From Gloeophyllum trabeum ATCC 11539 (Eukaryota; Basidiomycota; Agaricomycetes; Gloeophyllales; Gloeophyllaceae), in assembly GCF_000344685.1 (NCBI RefSeq), contig NW_006920423.1, positions 838,277 to 902,276 on the forward strand: a stretch of 64,000 nucleotides of DNA, read 5' to 3'. Below, in pieces: positions 21,772-32,576 of the stretch. Positions within the stretch are counted from its first letter, which is position 1. Each line of letters starts with the position of its first letter. The position numbers were made by a program, and so were the translations under genes. The notes beneath the pieces were generated by a model. That model made no database searches. It was not told where the DNA came from and saw nothing but the letters and a program-made list of their open reading frames with translations.

Positions 21772-24700
21772 ATGCGACCCGGGACTCGCGTCAACACACA
21801 CCTATGCATAGCTCACCGTGATAGCCGGTATATGCTACCCCTGGCCCGACCCCTGGTTGAAAGCGGGCTAAGTATACCAACTGCTACATCTATCTCTAAC
21901 ACTATATCGACTGGTTCAGTAACAGGTAATGGTACGTGCCTCCCCGGACGAGGAGTGGGAATACCCATACTCGCCAGGTACTCCCATGTCGATGCGTCCG
22001 AGGAGATTGGCGGCGAGTCCGCGCCGGCGGCTCACGGTATACCACCCTCACCGAGGGCAGACTCCCATCAACCCATACAGGCACCCCAGTCACCCACCCC
22101 ACACTCCCCTTCCTCCCGAGGAGCACCCCAGCCCCCCCAAGTGCAGCCCAGCACATTGAACAACCTCAGGCTTGACGCAGATCTAGACCTCCCCTTCATG
22201 AATGCATTGTACGAAAATGAGCACCCTTCCCCCATGACAAACTTACGGAAAGACAACATCAGTCGTAACACAAAAGCACATATCACATTAGGCTCACTGA
22301 ACATGAACGGTCGACACTCCAACCACCTCGGTCATACGCCAACCTCCAAATGGTCGAGCGTCCATGCCCTGATGAGGGATAAACGCATCGGCATCCTTGC
22401 CGTCCAGGAAACACACCTAGACAGGAACTACGTAGCGGATATACATGAACTATATGAAAAACGACTAAAAGTCCTAAACTCACCTGACCCCTCCCGTGCC
22501 ACTGCATCAGCAGGTGTTGCCTTCATATTGAACCGTGAAATAACAAACACGGCTGACATTACCTTTACTGAAATTATACCGGGCCGAGCCGCCCTTCTGA
22601 CCACAAAATGGCATAAGTCGGAACAATTCTCCATACTAAACATCTACGCACCGAATGACTATGCCCAACACGCACCATTCTGGTCTACCATCCAATCATA
22701 CTGGACAGACAACAGCCTACCCCAACCGACCTTCATGATGGGGGACTTCAATATAGTTGAAGACCAAATTGACAGATCCCCACCACATGCTGACCCGCCT
22801 CAAGCGACCAACGCCCTCCGAGAAACAAGACTCACCCTCAACCTGGTGGACGCATGGCGTATTGACCACGCAAATGAGCGGACATTCACCTACCACAGCC
22901 ACCAAGGCCGACTATCTCGCATAGACAGAGTCTACACACAGAGACAACACCTCCCGAGTATCCGCAACTGGGAAATATCAGCATCAGTCGTCCCATCCGA
23001 CCATGCTCTAACCACATTCCGATATGCACCGGTCAACTCCCCGTACATTGGGGATGGGCGCTGGACCTGGCCGCTTGGCCTGATCCGCGACAAAGACCTA
23101 TTGGACAAAATAATCGAAATAGGCGCTGTGTTACAACTGACACTTGAAGACCCTACATTCATGCGCTCGGATACACATAATGTACAACGCCTATGGCAAG
23201 ACTTTAAGATAACTATGACCAAAATTGCAAAGGCACATGCAAAACTCACTCTTGCTCGTATTACACACAAAATCAAAGCCCTTGAGCACGACCTTAAGCA
23301 TACCCAGAACCACCCTGACCTTGACACCAACGAAGATTTGCGCATTAACGCCGCTCTCCTTGAGAGTGAAATTGAACACCTACATAAGAAACACTTCAAA
23401 ACGGCTCAAATAAATGGCCATGCCCGATGGGCTGACAAAGGCGAAACACCATCAAAATACCTCTCTAGGGTCCTGCAGGTGAAATCCCCCCGGGACCTAA
23501 TACATAGCCTAAAAATCCCAGACACCTCCCCCCCCCAATTTGTAACTAGATCAGACCAGATGGCCAATGTCGCAAGCACCTACCACGATAACCTACAACT
23601 GGCAGACCAGGAAACCCGACCAATGGAAGCACGGCACCTCGCCCAAGAGGATGCACTAGACGCAATACCTTTATCTCAACAATTACCTTCTACAACAAAA
23701 ACAGAGCTTACAAATGCCCTGAAGCCAGACCAAGTTGCGCACTCCCTGAGCCTATCCAAGTCGGGCTCCGCAACGGGCCTCGACGGCATCCCATACGAAC
23801 TATGGAAGAAATTGAATGAGATGCATGAACGTGCTGTAAAAGATGAAGAGCCTTCCTTTGATGTAGTCACCGTCCTTACGCGAGTCTTCAATGACATACA
23901 ATACCATGGTGTTGACCCTTCGACAGATTTCACTGCCGGCTGGATGTGCCCGATATTCAAAAAGAAGGACAGAAGTGATATAGCAAATTACCGACCTATC
24001 ACACTCCTCAATTGCGATTATAAACTATTCACCAAAACACTCACTCTCCAACTTGCGGATGTTGCACCACAGCTGATCCACAAAGACCAGGCTGGCTTTG
24101 TCCCTGGCCGATCCATCTTCAACCACGTCCGCCTGTCCCAGGCCATGATAGACCTTGCTGAGGCCACCGAGGACAACGGCACCATTATCGCACTAGATCA
24201 AGAAAAAGCATATGACCGGATTGACCATAAATACCTATGGGACACGCTTGCTAAATTCAAACTCCCGACGTTCTTTATCAACACAGTTAAATCACTATAC
24301 GAACACGCACACACCTGCGTCATGATAAACGGGGTCCAGAGTAAACCATTCCGAGTAACAAGGGGCGTACGCCAAGGCGACCCCTTATCATGTCTCTTAT
24401 TCAACCTAGCGATCGAGCCATTAGCCTGTATGCTGCGCGACTCACCACTACTGTCCGGCTACTCCATCCCTGGCATCCACGACAATGTCCTTGTCACCCT
24501 ATTTGCTGACGATACCACCATATACCTCCGCGAGAATGACCGCTTCGACGACCTGCAAAATCTGCTCAATGCCTGGTGCTGCGCGTCAGGCGCCAAATTT
24601 AACAAAAACAAAACCGAAATCATACCAATAGGCTCGGCCACTCACCGACGGCGCGTGACAACCACACGTCAATTACATACTGATGATGCATCACTTCCCC

Positions 24701-27231
24701 ACTCTATCCACATCGCATGCGATGGCGAGGCAGTACGCTCCCTTGGTGCATGGATAGGCAATAAAGTCAATGATATTACACCCTGGGAACCCATCCTAGA
24801 CAGGATACAACACACCCTTACCAAATTCCAGAAAAGCCATCCAACACTTGTTACCAAAGCACTAATGGTTCAGTGGACTATAGGGGGAATGACCCAATAC
24901 CTAGCTAAGGTTCAAGGAATGCCCACAAACATTGTCACAGCCCTGATTAAACTCACCCGACGATTCATCTGGAATGATACTCCGAACCCCCCCCTCGCTC
25001 TTGACCAATTGTATAAAGATAAGTCAGATGGCGGCATTAACCTCCTTGACCTAAAAACCAGGAATGCGGCGATCGAACTCACCTGGCTCCGGGACTACCT
25101 GGACCTCAGCCCCTCCCGCCCCGTATGGGCCTTCGTCCTCGATATCCTCATCAACCAACTTGCGCCTGAAGGCATCACATCCAGGGCTCTACTGAACACA
25201 TTCCTGCAAAAATGGTCTGCCCCCACACAAGGCCCACGAGCCGTGAACCTACCGCGCTATGCGATTAAAATGTTGAAAGCCGCTCGTGAACACGGACTCG
25301 CCTTTGCCCCACCCAAACTATCCCTCAACCTCAAGCGCCAACTCCCAGCATTCTACCACCTTGGGACCCCACCAAAAACATATCGTGCCCCTAAGATCGA
25401 CTGCCTTGCCCACAACCATTCCGTAACAGCTGGGCGTGTTGGTGACCTAATCAGGTCAGCAAAACGCCTATACGACCCTCCTTCGCGACGCCCGCATTTC
25501 CCATTACGACGTTGCGCCTGCCATGACTGCAAACTTGACCGGACCCATGGCTGTCTTAACCCCCACCAATGTGCAAAAATGGCACTCACCATACTCTCCA
25601 CACTATCACCAATAGCGAACACTTTCTCCCAAGGTCCCGATGACAACCTTACCCTAACGCATCACCGCCTAGAAAAGAACCGTGAGGCCCGGGCCGAAAG
25701 AGGAGCGGTAGTCTTTGACCCATCCTTGACTATAAGGACCAGCCTGGCGGACTGCTTCCGCATTTTCCTAGACCCCAAACTGGTCTCGCCAGACCCAGCC
25801 TACCGGCTCGAAGCCCCGGCACCAGGCCTAAACGTTCAGAGAGAGCATCTCACCATCTATACCGACGGCTCCTGCCTAGACAACGGTAAAGCAAACGCCA
25901 GGGCAGGCAGCGGAATATACGTCCGCCCCGACCACCCCCTAAATAGAGCCATCCGTATCCCTGGCCCGGAACAATCCAACCAAGTAGGAGAGTTAGTAGC
26001 CATCATAGTGGCACTACAGACCGCGCCACCCTTCGCGCCTATCACCTTCATCACGGACTCAATGTACGCGATAGATGGACTCACCACTCACCTTAAAACC
26101 TGGGAAGACCAAGGCTGGATAGACATCGCCAATAGCGCATTCTTTCGCGTCGCAGCCTATCAACTCCGACGCCGATCAGCTACTACTGCCTTTCAGTGGG
26201 TCAAAGGCCATAGCGGCATTTCTGGCAATGAAGAAGCGGATAAGCTAGCAAAAGAAGGAGCCCATAAAGACCATCCTGACCAAATTGACCTATCCATCCC
26301 ACCCAACTTCAATCTCCAGGGCGCCAAACTCTCCGCAGTGACCCAACGCATAGCATACCGCACCCTACGGCACCAGCTCTCCCCACGCTCCCCGCCTAGG
26401 AAAACAACCACGCGCACCATATCGCGCGTCCAAGATGGACTGGAAGACCTTACGGGCTCTCGCGAAACGCCGAAGCAACTCTGGCTCTCGTGCCGGAACC
26501 CTAACTTCCGCCCCTTAATAAAACAATTCCTGTTTAAAGCCACACAACAGGCCTACCGCATAGGTGACTCCTGGTCCCCCATTCCGGGGTACCAGGACCG
26601 GGCTATCTGCCCTACCTGTGAAGACAGCTCAGACAACCTCGACCATATTTTGCTAGAATGCCTCTCACCTGCGCGACGAATCGTATGGCTCCTAGCGGCC
26701 GATATATGGCCCGCGAACTATGGACCTTGGCCTACCCTGAATTACGGGGCACTGCTAGGGTGCGGAAAACTCTCCTTCCCCCTTAACAACGAAGAGCAGA
26801 ATGGAATGACTGACAGGCGCAACAATGAACCCCCCCGCGCTGCGAAGCGCAACCCTGGAGCATCTCGCCTGCTCCAAATCCTAGTATCCGAATCACTTTA
26901 CCTGATTTGGGTTCTGCGATGCGAACGGGTTATCCAAGACCGTAACCACTCACCTTCCTCCATCCAATCACGATGGCGGAATGCCATCAACCGAAGACTA
27001 CAAATCGACCGCGTCACAGCCAGTAAGATCAAACGTACCCCACAAGCTGCAGACCGCGTAAAAGCCACCTGGCAAAATACCCTAGATAACGAACAATTCT
27101 TACCCGAAGATTGGGCCGCCCGCCCCGAGGTTTTAGTGGGTATTAGGACACCAAGGACTCTGACTCAAAGGAGCATCCAGGTGCTCTCTCGAGCCCCACA
27201 CTCTCCGGCCCCCGCCGGAGGTCGTGCGTAA
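21772..27231 (+). CDS. LINE ORF2: endonuclease, reverse transcriptase, RNase H
   Basis: One uninterrupted frame of 1,819 codons. The endonuclease has LNMNGR (about residue 175), QETHLD (about 212), MMGDFN (about 323) and PSDH (about 409). The reverse transcriptase has CPIFKKKD (about 730), DQEKAYDRID (about 809), RQGDPLSCLLFN (about 867) and the catalytic FADDT (about 911). RNase H has YTDGSC (about 1362), VGELVAI (about 1406), TDSMYA (about 1427) and GHSGISGNEEADKLA (about 1479). A CPTCEDSSDNLDHILLEC motif (about 1612) is the C-terminal zinc-binding type seen in related elements. All expected acidic catalytic residues are present, so the enzyme appears functional. The real start may be downstream of 21772, because the first 150 residues are low-complexity. 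Confidence 0.95.
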   Translation: MRPGTRVNTHLCIAHRDSRYMLPLARPLVESGLSIPTATSISNTISTGSVTGNGTCLPGRGVGIPILARYSHVDASEEIGGESAPAAHGIPPSPRADSHQPIQAPQSPTPHSPSSRGAPQPPQVQPSTLNNLRLDADLDLPFMNALYENEHPSPMTNLRKDNISRNTKAHITLGSLNMNGRHSNHLGHTPTSKWSSVHALMRDKRIGILAVQETHLDRNYVADIHELYEKRLKVLNSPDPSRATASAGVAFILNREITNTADITFTEIIPGRAALLTTKWHKSEQFSILNIYAPNDYAQHAPFWSTIQSYWTDNSLPQPTFMMGDFNIVEDQIDRSPPHADPPQATNALRETRLTLNLVDAWRIDHANERTFTYHSHQGRLSRIDRVYTQRQHLPSIRNWEISASVVPSDHALTTFRYAPVNSPYIGDGRWTWPLGLIRDKDLLDKIIEIGAVLQLTLEDPTFMRSDTHNVQRLWQDFKITMTKIAKAHAKLTLARITHKIKALEHDLKHTQNHPDLDTNEDLRINAALLESEIEHLHKKHFKTAQINGHARWADKGETPSKYLSRVLQVKSPRDLIHSLKIPDTSPPQFVTRSDQMANVASTYHDNLQLADQETRPMEARHLAQEDALDAIPLSQQLPSTTKTELTNALKPDQVAHSLSLSKSGSATGLDGIPYELWKKLNEMHERAVKDEEPSFDVVTVLTRVFNDIQYHGVDPSTDFTAGWMCPIFKKKDRSDIANYRPITLLNCDYKLFTKTLTLQLADVAPQLIHKDQAGFVPGRSIFNHVRLSQAMIDLAEATEDNGTIIALDQEKAYDRIDHKYLWDTLAKFKLPTFFINTVKSLYEHAHTCVMINGVQSKPFRVTRGVRQGDPLSCLLFNLAIEPLACMLRDSPLLSGYSIPGIHDNVLVTLFADDTTIYLRENDRFDDLQNLLNAWCCASGAKFNKNKTEIIPIGSATHRRRVTTTRQLHTDDASLPHSIHIACDGEAVRSLGAWIGNKVNDITPWEPILDRIQHTLTKFQKSHPTLVTKALMVQWTIGGMTQYLAKVQGMPTNIVTALIKLTRRFIWNDTPNPPLALDQLYKDKSDGGINLLDLKTRNAAIELTWLRDYLDLSPSRPVWAFVLDILINQLAPEGITSRALLNTFLQKWSAPTQGPRAVNLPRYAIKMLKAAREHGLAFAPPKLSLNLKRQLPAFYHLGTPPKTYRAPKIDCLAHNHSVTAGRVGDLIRSAKRLYDPPSRRPHFPLRRCACHDCKLDRTHGCLNPHQCAKMALTILSTLSPIANTFSQGPDDNLTLTHHRLEKNREARAERGAVVFDPSLTIRTSLADCFRIFLDPKLVSPDPAYRLEAPAPGLNVQREHLTIYTDGSCLDNGKANARAGSGIYVRPDHPLNRAIRIPGPEQSNQVGELVAIIVALQTAPPFAPITFITDSMYAIDGLTTHLKTWEDQGWIDIANSAFFRVAAYQLRRRSATTAFQWVKGHSGISGNEEADKLAKEGAHKDHPDQIDLSIPPNFNLQGAKLSAVTQRIAYRTLRHQLSPRSPPRKTTTRTISRVQDGLEDLTGSRETPKQLWLSCRNPNFRPLIKQFLFKATQQAYRIGDSWSPIPGYQDRAICPTCEDSSDNLDHILLECLSPARRIVWLLAADIWPANYGPWPTLNYGALLGCGKLSFPLNNEEQNGMTDRRNNEPPRAAKRNPGASRLLQILVSESLYLIWVLRCERVIQDRNHSPSSIQSRWRNAINRRLQIDRVTASKIKRTPQAADRVKATWQNTLDNEQFLPEDWAARPEVLVGIRTPRTLTQRSIQVLSRAPHSPAPAGGRA

Positions 27232-27340
27232 AGGCATTTTTCCTCAGGCCGGATTGTTCTCAATCCGCTATAGCGTATTATGTAGGGCTGTACCTATAGT
27301 CAGTTGCTAGATAATAATATCGCTTGTCCAAAAAAAAAAA

Positions 27341-27355
27341 TAATACTGCCTGTGG
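27341..27355 (+). repeat. 15-bp target-site duplication, 3' copy
   Basis: TAATACTGCCTGTGG follows directly on the A-run of the LINE and matches 18327-18341 exactly. Confidence 0.9.
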
Positions 27356-27563
27356 CATGATGGCACAACGGGGAGTTTTTTATATGTGCCTTTTAGGGTC
27401 GAATCGGAGCGCGGATAGCATGGCGCGCTCCAGAGTGATCTGCGGAAGACGTTGGATTGAGCGCAAAAGAAAGGAATTATGGCACACTACCTGGCAGAAG
27501 GTAGAGGGACATGTGGCCACACTCGATAGCGAGAATCGCTGCTCAAAGCATAGGTCGTCTCAG

Positions 27564-27846
27564 ACTTGCTGTACCCTCCGGGAATAAAAAGAGTCCCTCC
27601 TGTATGACGTTGAGGGTGTTGGGAAGAAGCAATATTACACCAAGTGGGACTCGAACCCACAATCTGATTCAATATAACCTTGACGTGATTACAAAGAAAC
27701 TGTTAAGGGCGCTGAACAAATGACAGGCCTTGCCAAACTTGCTGTATACTTCATAAACAAAAGGAAGTCCTCCTGGGTGACTTTGAGGTTGTTTGGAGCA
27801 GGAAAAATAGCACTTCAACCGGTTACACCAGGTGGGACTCGAACCC
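27564..27846. repeat. Tandem duplication of a tRNA 3' half and its flank
   Basis: Two similar blocks begin ACTTGCTGTA at 27564 and 27737. Both continue through a CCTCCTG..TGA.GTTGAGG-like stretch into the T-arm sequence GTGGGACTCGAACCCAC (plus-strand reading). The first copy keeps only the 3' half of the tRNA; the second leads into the complete tRNA-like sequence. The copies differ by scattered substitutions and indels, so the duplication is old. Confidence 0.6.
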
Positions 27847-27915
27847 ACAATCTTCCGCTATTATGTAAGCAATATACATAGGAAGCGGACGCCTTGACCA
27901 TTGGGCCACAAGTGC
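27825..27915 (-). tRNA. tRNA-Arg(CCU)-like gene with intron, or tRNA-derived SINE head
   Basis: Read on the minus strand, the internal promoter boxes are canonical: A box TGGCCCAATGG and B box GGTTCGAGTCC. A D-arm, a 5-bp anticodon stem (TCCGC/GCGGA) with a CCT anticodon after T33, an intron of about 19 nt after the base 3' of the anticodon, and a perfect 5-bp T stem can be drawn. The acceptor stem is weaker, with one mismatch and two G-U pairs. It could be a working tRNA-Arg, a decaying copy, or a SINE head, since a related 3' half lies about 170 bp away. Confidence 0.5.
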
Positions 27916-28130
27916 GTGCAAATTAGTACTTATTATTATTTTATAATAGAGCCCATTCGGTGGAGGATATACCACGAATCCTTATTCTTGGAATAGTGAG
28001 CTGCTATTTCGAAGCTCAGACGCTGGGGTCCTGGGGACGGCAAAAGACCCGGTTTGGAGATGATGTCGTCGACATCTTGCCTTTTCTAGCCATAAGCGCT
28101 CATTTTGTCGCCTTTCTAGGCAACTTTCGT

Positions 28131-30017
28131 GGTGCAGTGCAGGCTCCTAGAACCATCCGTCTCCGCGTCCTCGATCCTCTCTGCTAGGGCATATGTGAAG
28201 ATGTTATGTAATAGGGCTTATATAATGCAGCTTATTTATAGATGTGTTTCCTAATTAAGACGACTAGTGAGGATGAGGACGCTCTGAGACGGCTGGCCCA
28301 ACTCGTCGTCCGAGGTTTTACCGGAATTATGTAAGGCAGCTAAGCGACTAACGACGCGTCGGTTTACTGCCGGTTTATCGACGTTCGTCGACTGCCCAAT
28401 TCGGATTTTCGAAGTGTTCTCGTCGGCGTCGTCGCACCTCAGCTGCCTTTGTCCTCTGCTCTCACGCGCGTCGATGGCGGAGCATATGAATTCAGCATTA
28501 AATAGAAAGACACTGTCTGGTGTAGTAATAATACATAAGGAGTCTAAGGGTCTTTTGCTTTGTATTCTCGATGGATAGATTATTTTGAATACATTGGTAA
28601 AGGGCAAGCACCAGGCTCTTCAATGCAAAGTAGCCNNNNNNNNNNNNNNNNNNNNNNNNNNNNNNNNNNNNNNNNNNNNNNNNNNNNNNNNNNNNNNNNN
28701 NNNNNNNNNNNNNNNNNNNNNNNNNNNNNNNNNNNNNNNNNNNNNNNNNNNNNNNNNNNNNNNNNNNNNNNNNNNNNNNNNNNNNNNNNNNNNNNNNNNN
28801 NNNNNNNNNNNNNNNNNNNNNNNNNNNNNNNNNNNNNNNNNNNNNNNNNNNNNNNNNNNNNNNNNNNNNNNNNNNNNNNNNNNNNNNNNNNNNNNNNNNN
28901 NNNNNNNNNNNNNNNNNNNNNNNNNNNNNNNNNNNNNNNNNNNNNNNNNNNNNNNNNNNNNNNNNNNNNNNNNNNNNNNNNNNNNNNNNNNNNNNNNNNN
29001 NNNNNNNNNNNNNNNNNNNNNNNNNNNNNNNNNNNNNNNNNNNNNNNNNNNNNNNNNNNNNNNNNNNNNNNNNNNNNNNNNNNNNNNNNNNNNNNNNNNN
29101 NNNNNNNNNNNNNNNNNNNNNNNNNNNNNNNNNNNNNNNNNNNNNNNNNNNNNNNNNNNNNNNNNNNNNNNNNNNNNNNNNNNNNNNNNNNNNNNNNNNN
29201 NNNNNNNNNNNNNNNNNNNNNNNNNNNNNNNNNNNNNNNNNNNNNNNNNNNNNNNNNNNNNNNNNNNNNNNNNNNNNNNNNNNNNNNNNNNNNNNNNNNN
29301 NNNNNNNNNNNNNNNNNNNNNNNNNNNNNNNNNNNNNNNNNNNNNNNNNNNNNNNNNNNNNNNNNNNNNNNNNNNNNNNNNNNNNNNNNNNNNNNNNNNN
29401 NNNNNNNNNNNNNNNNNNNNNNNNNNNNNNNNNNNNNNNNNNNNNNNNNNNNNNNNNNNNNNNNNNNNNNNNNNNNNNNNNNNNNNNNNNNNNNNNNNNN
29501 NNNNNNNNNNNNNNNNNNNNTCGCTAAAGAGATGGAGACAGTAGCTTCTTGAATCTTGTAGTAAGAAATTGTTCACTATTTTCTTTATTGATATGGGGGA
29601 GACTCGGCGGAAGTGCATGCAATCCACAACGCAGATATAATACATTATTTTGTTATTAACAGCTTTATTGCCGTCCACACGCGTGCGAGCAGAGGACAAA
29701 GGCAGCTGAGGTGCGACGACGCCGACGAGAACACTTCGAAAATCCGAATTGGGCAGTCGACGAACGTCGATAAACCGGCAGTAAACCGACGCGTCGTTAG
29801 TCGCTTAGCTGCCTTACATAATTCCGGTAAAACCTCGGACGACGAGTTGGGCCAGCCGTCTCAGAGCGTCCTCATCCTCACTAGTCGTCTTAATTAGGAA
29901 ACACATCTATAAATAAGCTGCATTATATAAGCCCTATTACATAACATCTTCACATATGCCCTAGCAGAGAGGATCGAGGACGCGGAGACGGATGGTTCTA
30001 GGAGCCTGGGTGCAGTG
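28131..30017. mobile_element. Mutator-like (MULE-type) element with long TIRs and 9-bp target duplication
   Basis: The left arm 28140-28461 and the right arm 29687-30008 are inverted copies, identical over 322 bp by eye, with weaker similarity continuing to about 28478 and 29670. Directly outside, GGTGCAGTG occurs on both sides (28131-28139 and 30009-30017), a 9-bp target duplication as made by Mutator-type transposases. The interior is mostly unknown because gap 2 lies inside it; about 300 bp of visible interior has no transposase motif. It could be non-autonomous or the transposase may be hidden in the gap. Confidence 0.85.
28636..29520. other. Assembly gap 2 (885 N)
   Basis: A run of N inside the Mutator-like element, between its inverted arms. 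Open frames reported through it are not real evidence of coding. Long inverted repeats are a common reason for such assembly breaks. Confidence 0.98.
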
Positions 30018-30652
30018 GTGCCCGCCGTCGTAATTGCGGAGCGGACGCCTTATTCCAAACCAAAGCTTAGTTTAGTCCTGAAATTCGCTGGTATTTCTTC
30101 CACCGAATATGCTCTAATAAATGTTTCCTATCCTGGATATGGCCCACCACTAGTACTCATTGCCTGTGGCCCCAGTTGAGACATAGCCCTAGGCCTTCTG
30201 ACCTTTGTCAATTTGCTTGACACTCGTCAGCACCTTAGCTATAGGATAATGGCAGCGGGAGATCCAGTCGACCTGCCCGACCAGGCTCAGTCCTAAGCAT
30301 GAAGCTGGTGATCGTCGGTGACTTCACTCGGACCCTCCGTCTGCAAGTCTGTCACTGGCAGCAACAAGTTTGAAGTACTTGCAATTGAGGGTTCAAGCTT
30401 CGAGAAATGGGACCATAACATCACAGCTGGCTGTACAATTATTATCGCTGCGAGAAACTCAAGAATCTCTATGCTAAGCGCTGCATACGAACGTACTGTC
30501 AACGCATCCACGGCACCACTATACATTATTCATTATCCATGTTGTATACCTATCTCATCTGTACTACTCTCATATCGAGAGTCTCTGTCAGTAGACGTTT
30601 ACTCCTCCTTCTGCCGCACGAATATCGAAGATATCGTAAAAGTCGTATCCGG
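30018..30652. other. Intergenic, nothing identified
   Basis: This lies between the Mutator-like element and the 3' end of the ArfGAP gene. Only short overlapping frames were seen. Confidence 0.4.
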
Positions 30653-32353
30653 CTACATCGCGCCCCACTGCCCTCCGCCACCCATATACGGCTGTCCAGC
30701 CCACTGCTGCTGAGGCTGCTGAAACTGCTGCCCGAACCCCGGTATGGGGGACGGCGTAGTTGCGAATGGCGGCTGCATCTGTGGCTGAGGCGACGGCGTG
30801 AACTGCTGGGGCTGCGGCTGGAAGGGCGCAGGTCCCCCTCCCATCATGGGTTGGTACGGTTGCTGCTGCTGGAAGGGCTGCAGTCCGACCTGTGGCTGTG
30901 GCGAGAACGTCTGGGGCTGCGGATTAAAGAGAGGCTGCGGCTGCGGCGAGAAGGGGTTGCTCTGCATGTTGCTCAGAGGGGAGAACGTAGGCGCAGAAGA
31001 TGGTCCGGCGTAGTTTTGCGGGGGCTGAAGGCCCTGCTGGAACGGATTGCCGCCGTTCATCCCGAGACTGGGCATGCTGCCCACGGTCAGACTCATACCC
31101 ATCGTCGGGACGCCGAGGTTGCCCATCGACGAGCCGGTCATATTACCACCGTACGAAAATTGCGGCTGTGACATGGGCGACGTGCCGAAACCGGTTGGGT
31201 TGCTCGCCAGGCTGCCGTAAGGACTCCCGGTCATGTTCATCGGGGACGATATCTGAGGCGCAGGAGGCGGTGAGAGGACCTGGAGAGGCAGCGAGCTGTT
31301 CTGAGCTGGGGCTTGCAGCGAGACAAGGTCGTCCCAAACAGGATTATCAGACGGTTTATGCACCTGAGGCTGAGATGACGAGGGTTGCTGGGTTTGGTTG
31401 TACTGCTGGCTACCAGAGGGATTTGGGTATGTACTGGACCTTGAAGCAGTAGAACTCGGAGGTCGATTCTGGGACGGAAGGGTGGTGGAGTTTGGAGGGT
31501 TGTTGGAAGAGGGACTGGTCTGCGACCGAATGGGAGCTACATTGGCTGCCGATCTTGAAGGTCCAAGCAAAGCTGCGGCTTTCGCGGAGTGATCAGGGGA
31601 CACTTTGACTGGGGGAGCTACCCTAGGTGCCGGTCTCGAAGGGGCTTGCTGCGCCGCTGGTTGGGTGATTCGAGACATGAAGCGCTTGAATTCATACTTG
31701 GCTAACAAAACGAGTCGGGCGTAAGTTGTGCTTAAGTGATCTAAACTGGTCTCGCACATACATCTGATGTATTTCTCCAGCTCGCTGTCTCTCTCAGCTT
31801 CCATCATATTCGCGGGTGGTGGATGGCGCGTCTCGTCAGGATTGTAATAAGCATTCGACTTGATGTTCCCTGTGTTCTTCATATGCTAGATGGTCCAGGA
31901 AGAGAGGACAGTCAATACGGCGTAGTGCACGATACAGGACAGCGAGAGATGCGGACTTCGACTTGCTCCTTCGTCCACGTATCAAGAGTGAGACTCTTGC
32001 TGGGTTGCATACGTAAGTAAACAATGGTAGCAACGAGTACTCATACGCACACTTTCGATATGTGGGTGCCCATCTTCCGGTGAACAGCGGCGCAATGCAC
32101 ACTACATACAACACTTGGTTATGACAAACACAACCGCGAGCAGAGTACCATACCATAGGAAGATCCCCAGATTATGTGAAGCCCATCTTGGATTCCTCGT
32201 CTTGCAGTCAGCACATACATCTATTGGCGAACCGTTCAGTACCGACCGCATCCGAACGCGTTCTCTTAACTCACCGTTCCCGGGCTGCGCTACCAGCTCG
32301 AGCAGGATGCGCTGATGGCGTTCAGCCGCAATTTTGCTGACGCCGCTCGACAT
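30653..32353 (-). CDS. ArfGAP domain protein with Q/P-rich tail (AGE2/SMAP-like)
   Basis: This GTPase-activating protein for Arf-family GTPases acts in vesicle transport at Golgi or endosomes. The start MSSGVSKIAAERHQ is at 32353. Spliced exons give the zinc finger CADCKTRNPRWASHNLGIFL then CVHCAAVHRKMGTH, that is C-x2-C-x16-C-x2-C followed by the catalytic-arginine context AAVHRKMG. LTLDTWTKEQV and KNTGNIKSNAYYNPDE follow, then EKYIRSKYEFKRFMSR, reached by splicing out a 60-nt intron near 31695-31755. About 380 residues of low complexity come after (SQQYNQTQQPSSSQPQ; repeated PQPQ and FSPQPQ words) and end GGGGQWGAM. The junction before LTLDTWTK could not be fixed exactly. Total is about 500-530 aa. 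Confidence 0.9.
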
Positions 32354-32576
32354 CGTGGCACGCAGCGTTGCCGACAAGGAATGGCACAGCGAGAAGCAAG
32401 AATGACATTGTCGACATCGAAGCTCGAGTATAAGGCAGGCGGAAGTCGCCGGACTCTTCCATCACTCTCACCTCGATCACAGCGATCTCTATTAGGTGAG
32501 GCTAACGCTCTGCGATTGACGCGTTACGCTCGTTATAAGGACTGGAATATTGGACGTCTACTTATTGAGCGCTGCT
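32354..32576. promoter_or_regulatory. Divergent promoter between the ArfGAP and Pex39-like genes
   Basis: A 223-bp head-to-head spacer. No TATA box was found. The assignment is by position. Confidence 0.45.

Larger units (their letters stand above)
18342..27340 (+). mobile_element. Full-length non-LTR retrotransposon (LINE, Tad/I-like, with RNase H)
   Basis: The element spans 8,999 bp between two perfect 15-bp target duplications and ends in an 11-base A-run (27330-27340). It has a 5' UTR of about 540 bp, a gag-like ORF1 region (18885-21177), a 594-bp spacer and a single intact ORF2 (21772-27231) with apurinic endonuclease, reverse transcriptase, RNase H and a C-terminal zinc-finger-like motif. 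The order EN-RT-RNase H and the target-primed hallmarks place it among LINEs of the I/Tad group; the clade assignment is from domain order only. Intact frames and perfect duplications suggest recent insertion. Confidence 0.95.

Noticed and set aside
28560..29699. Open frames of over 300 codons across 28560-29699
   Set aside because: They exist only because N bases contain no stop codons; almost all of each frame is N.
30014..30030. Primer-binding-site-like TGGTGCCCGCCG next to an LTR-like arm
   Set aside because: It first suggested inverted LTRs. The exact 9-bp duplication GGTGCAGTG outside the inverted arms explains the structure as a TIR transposon, and the TGG is partly within that duplication.
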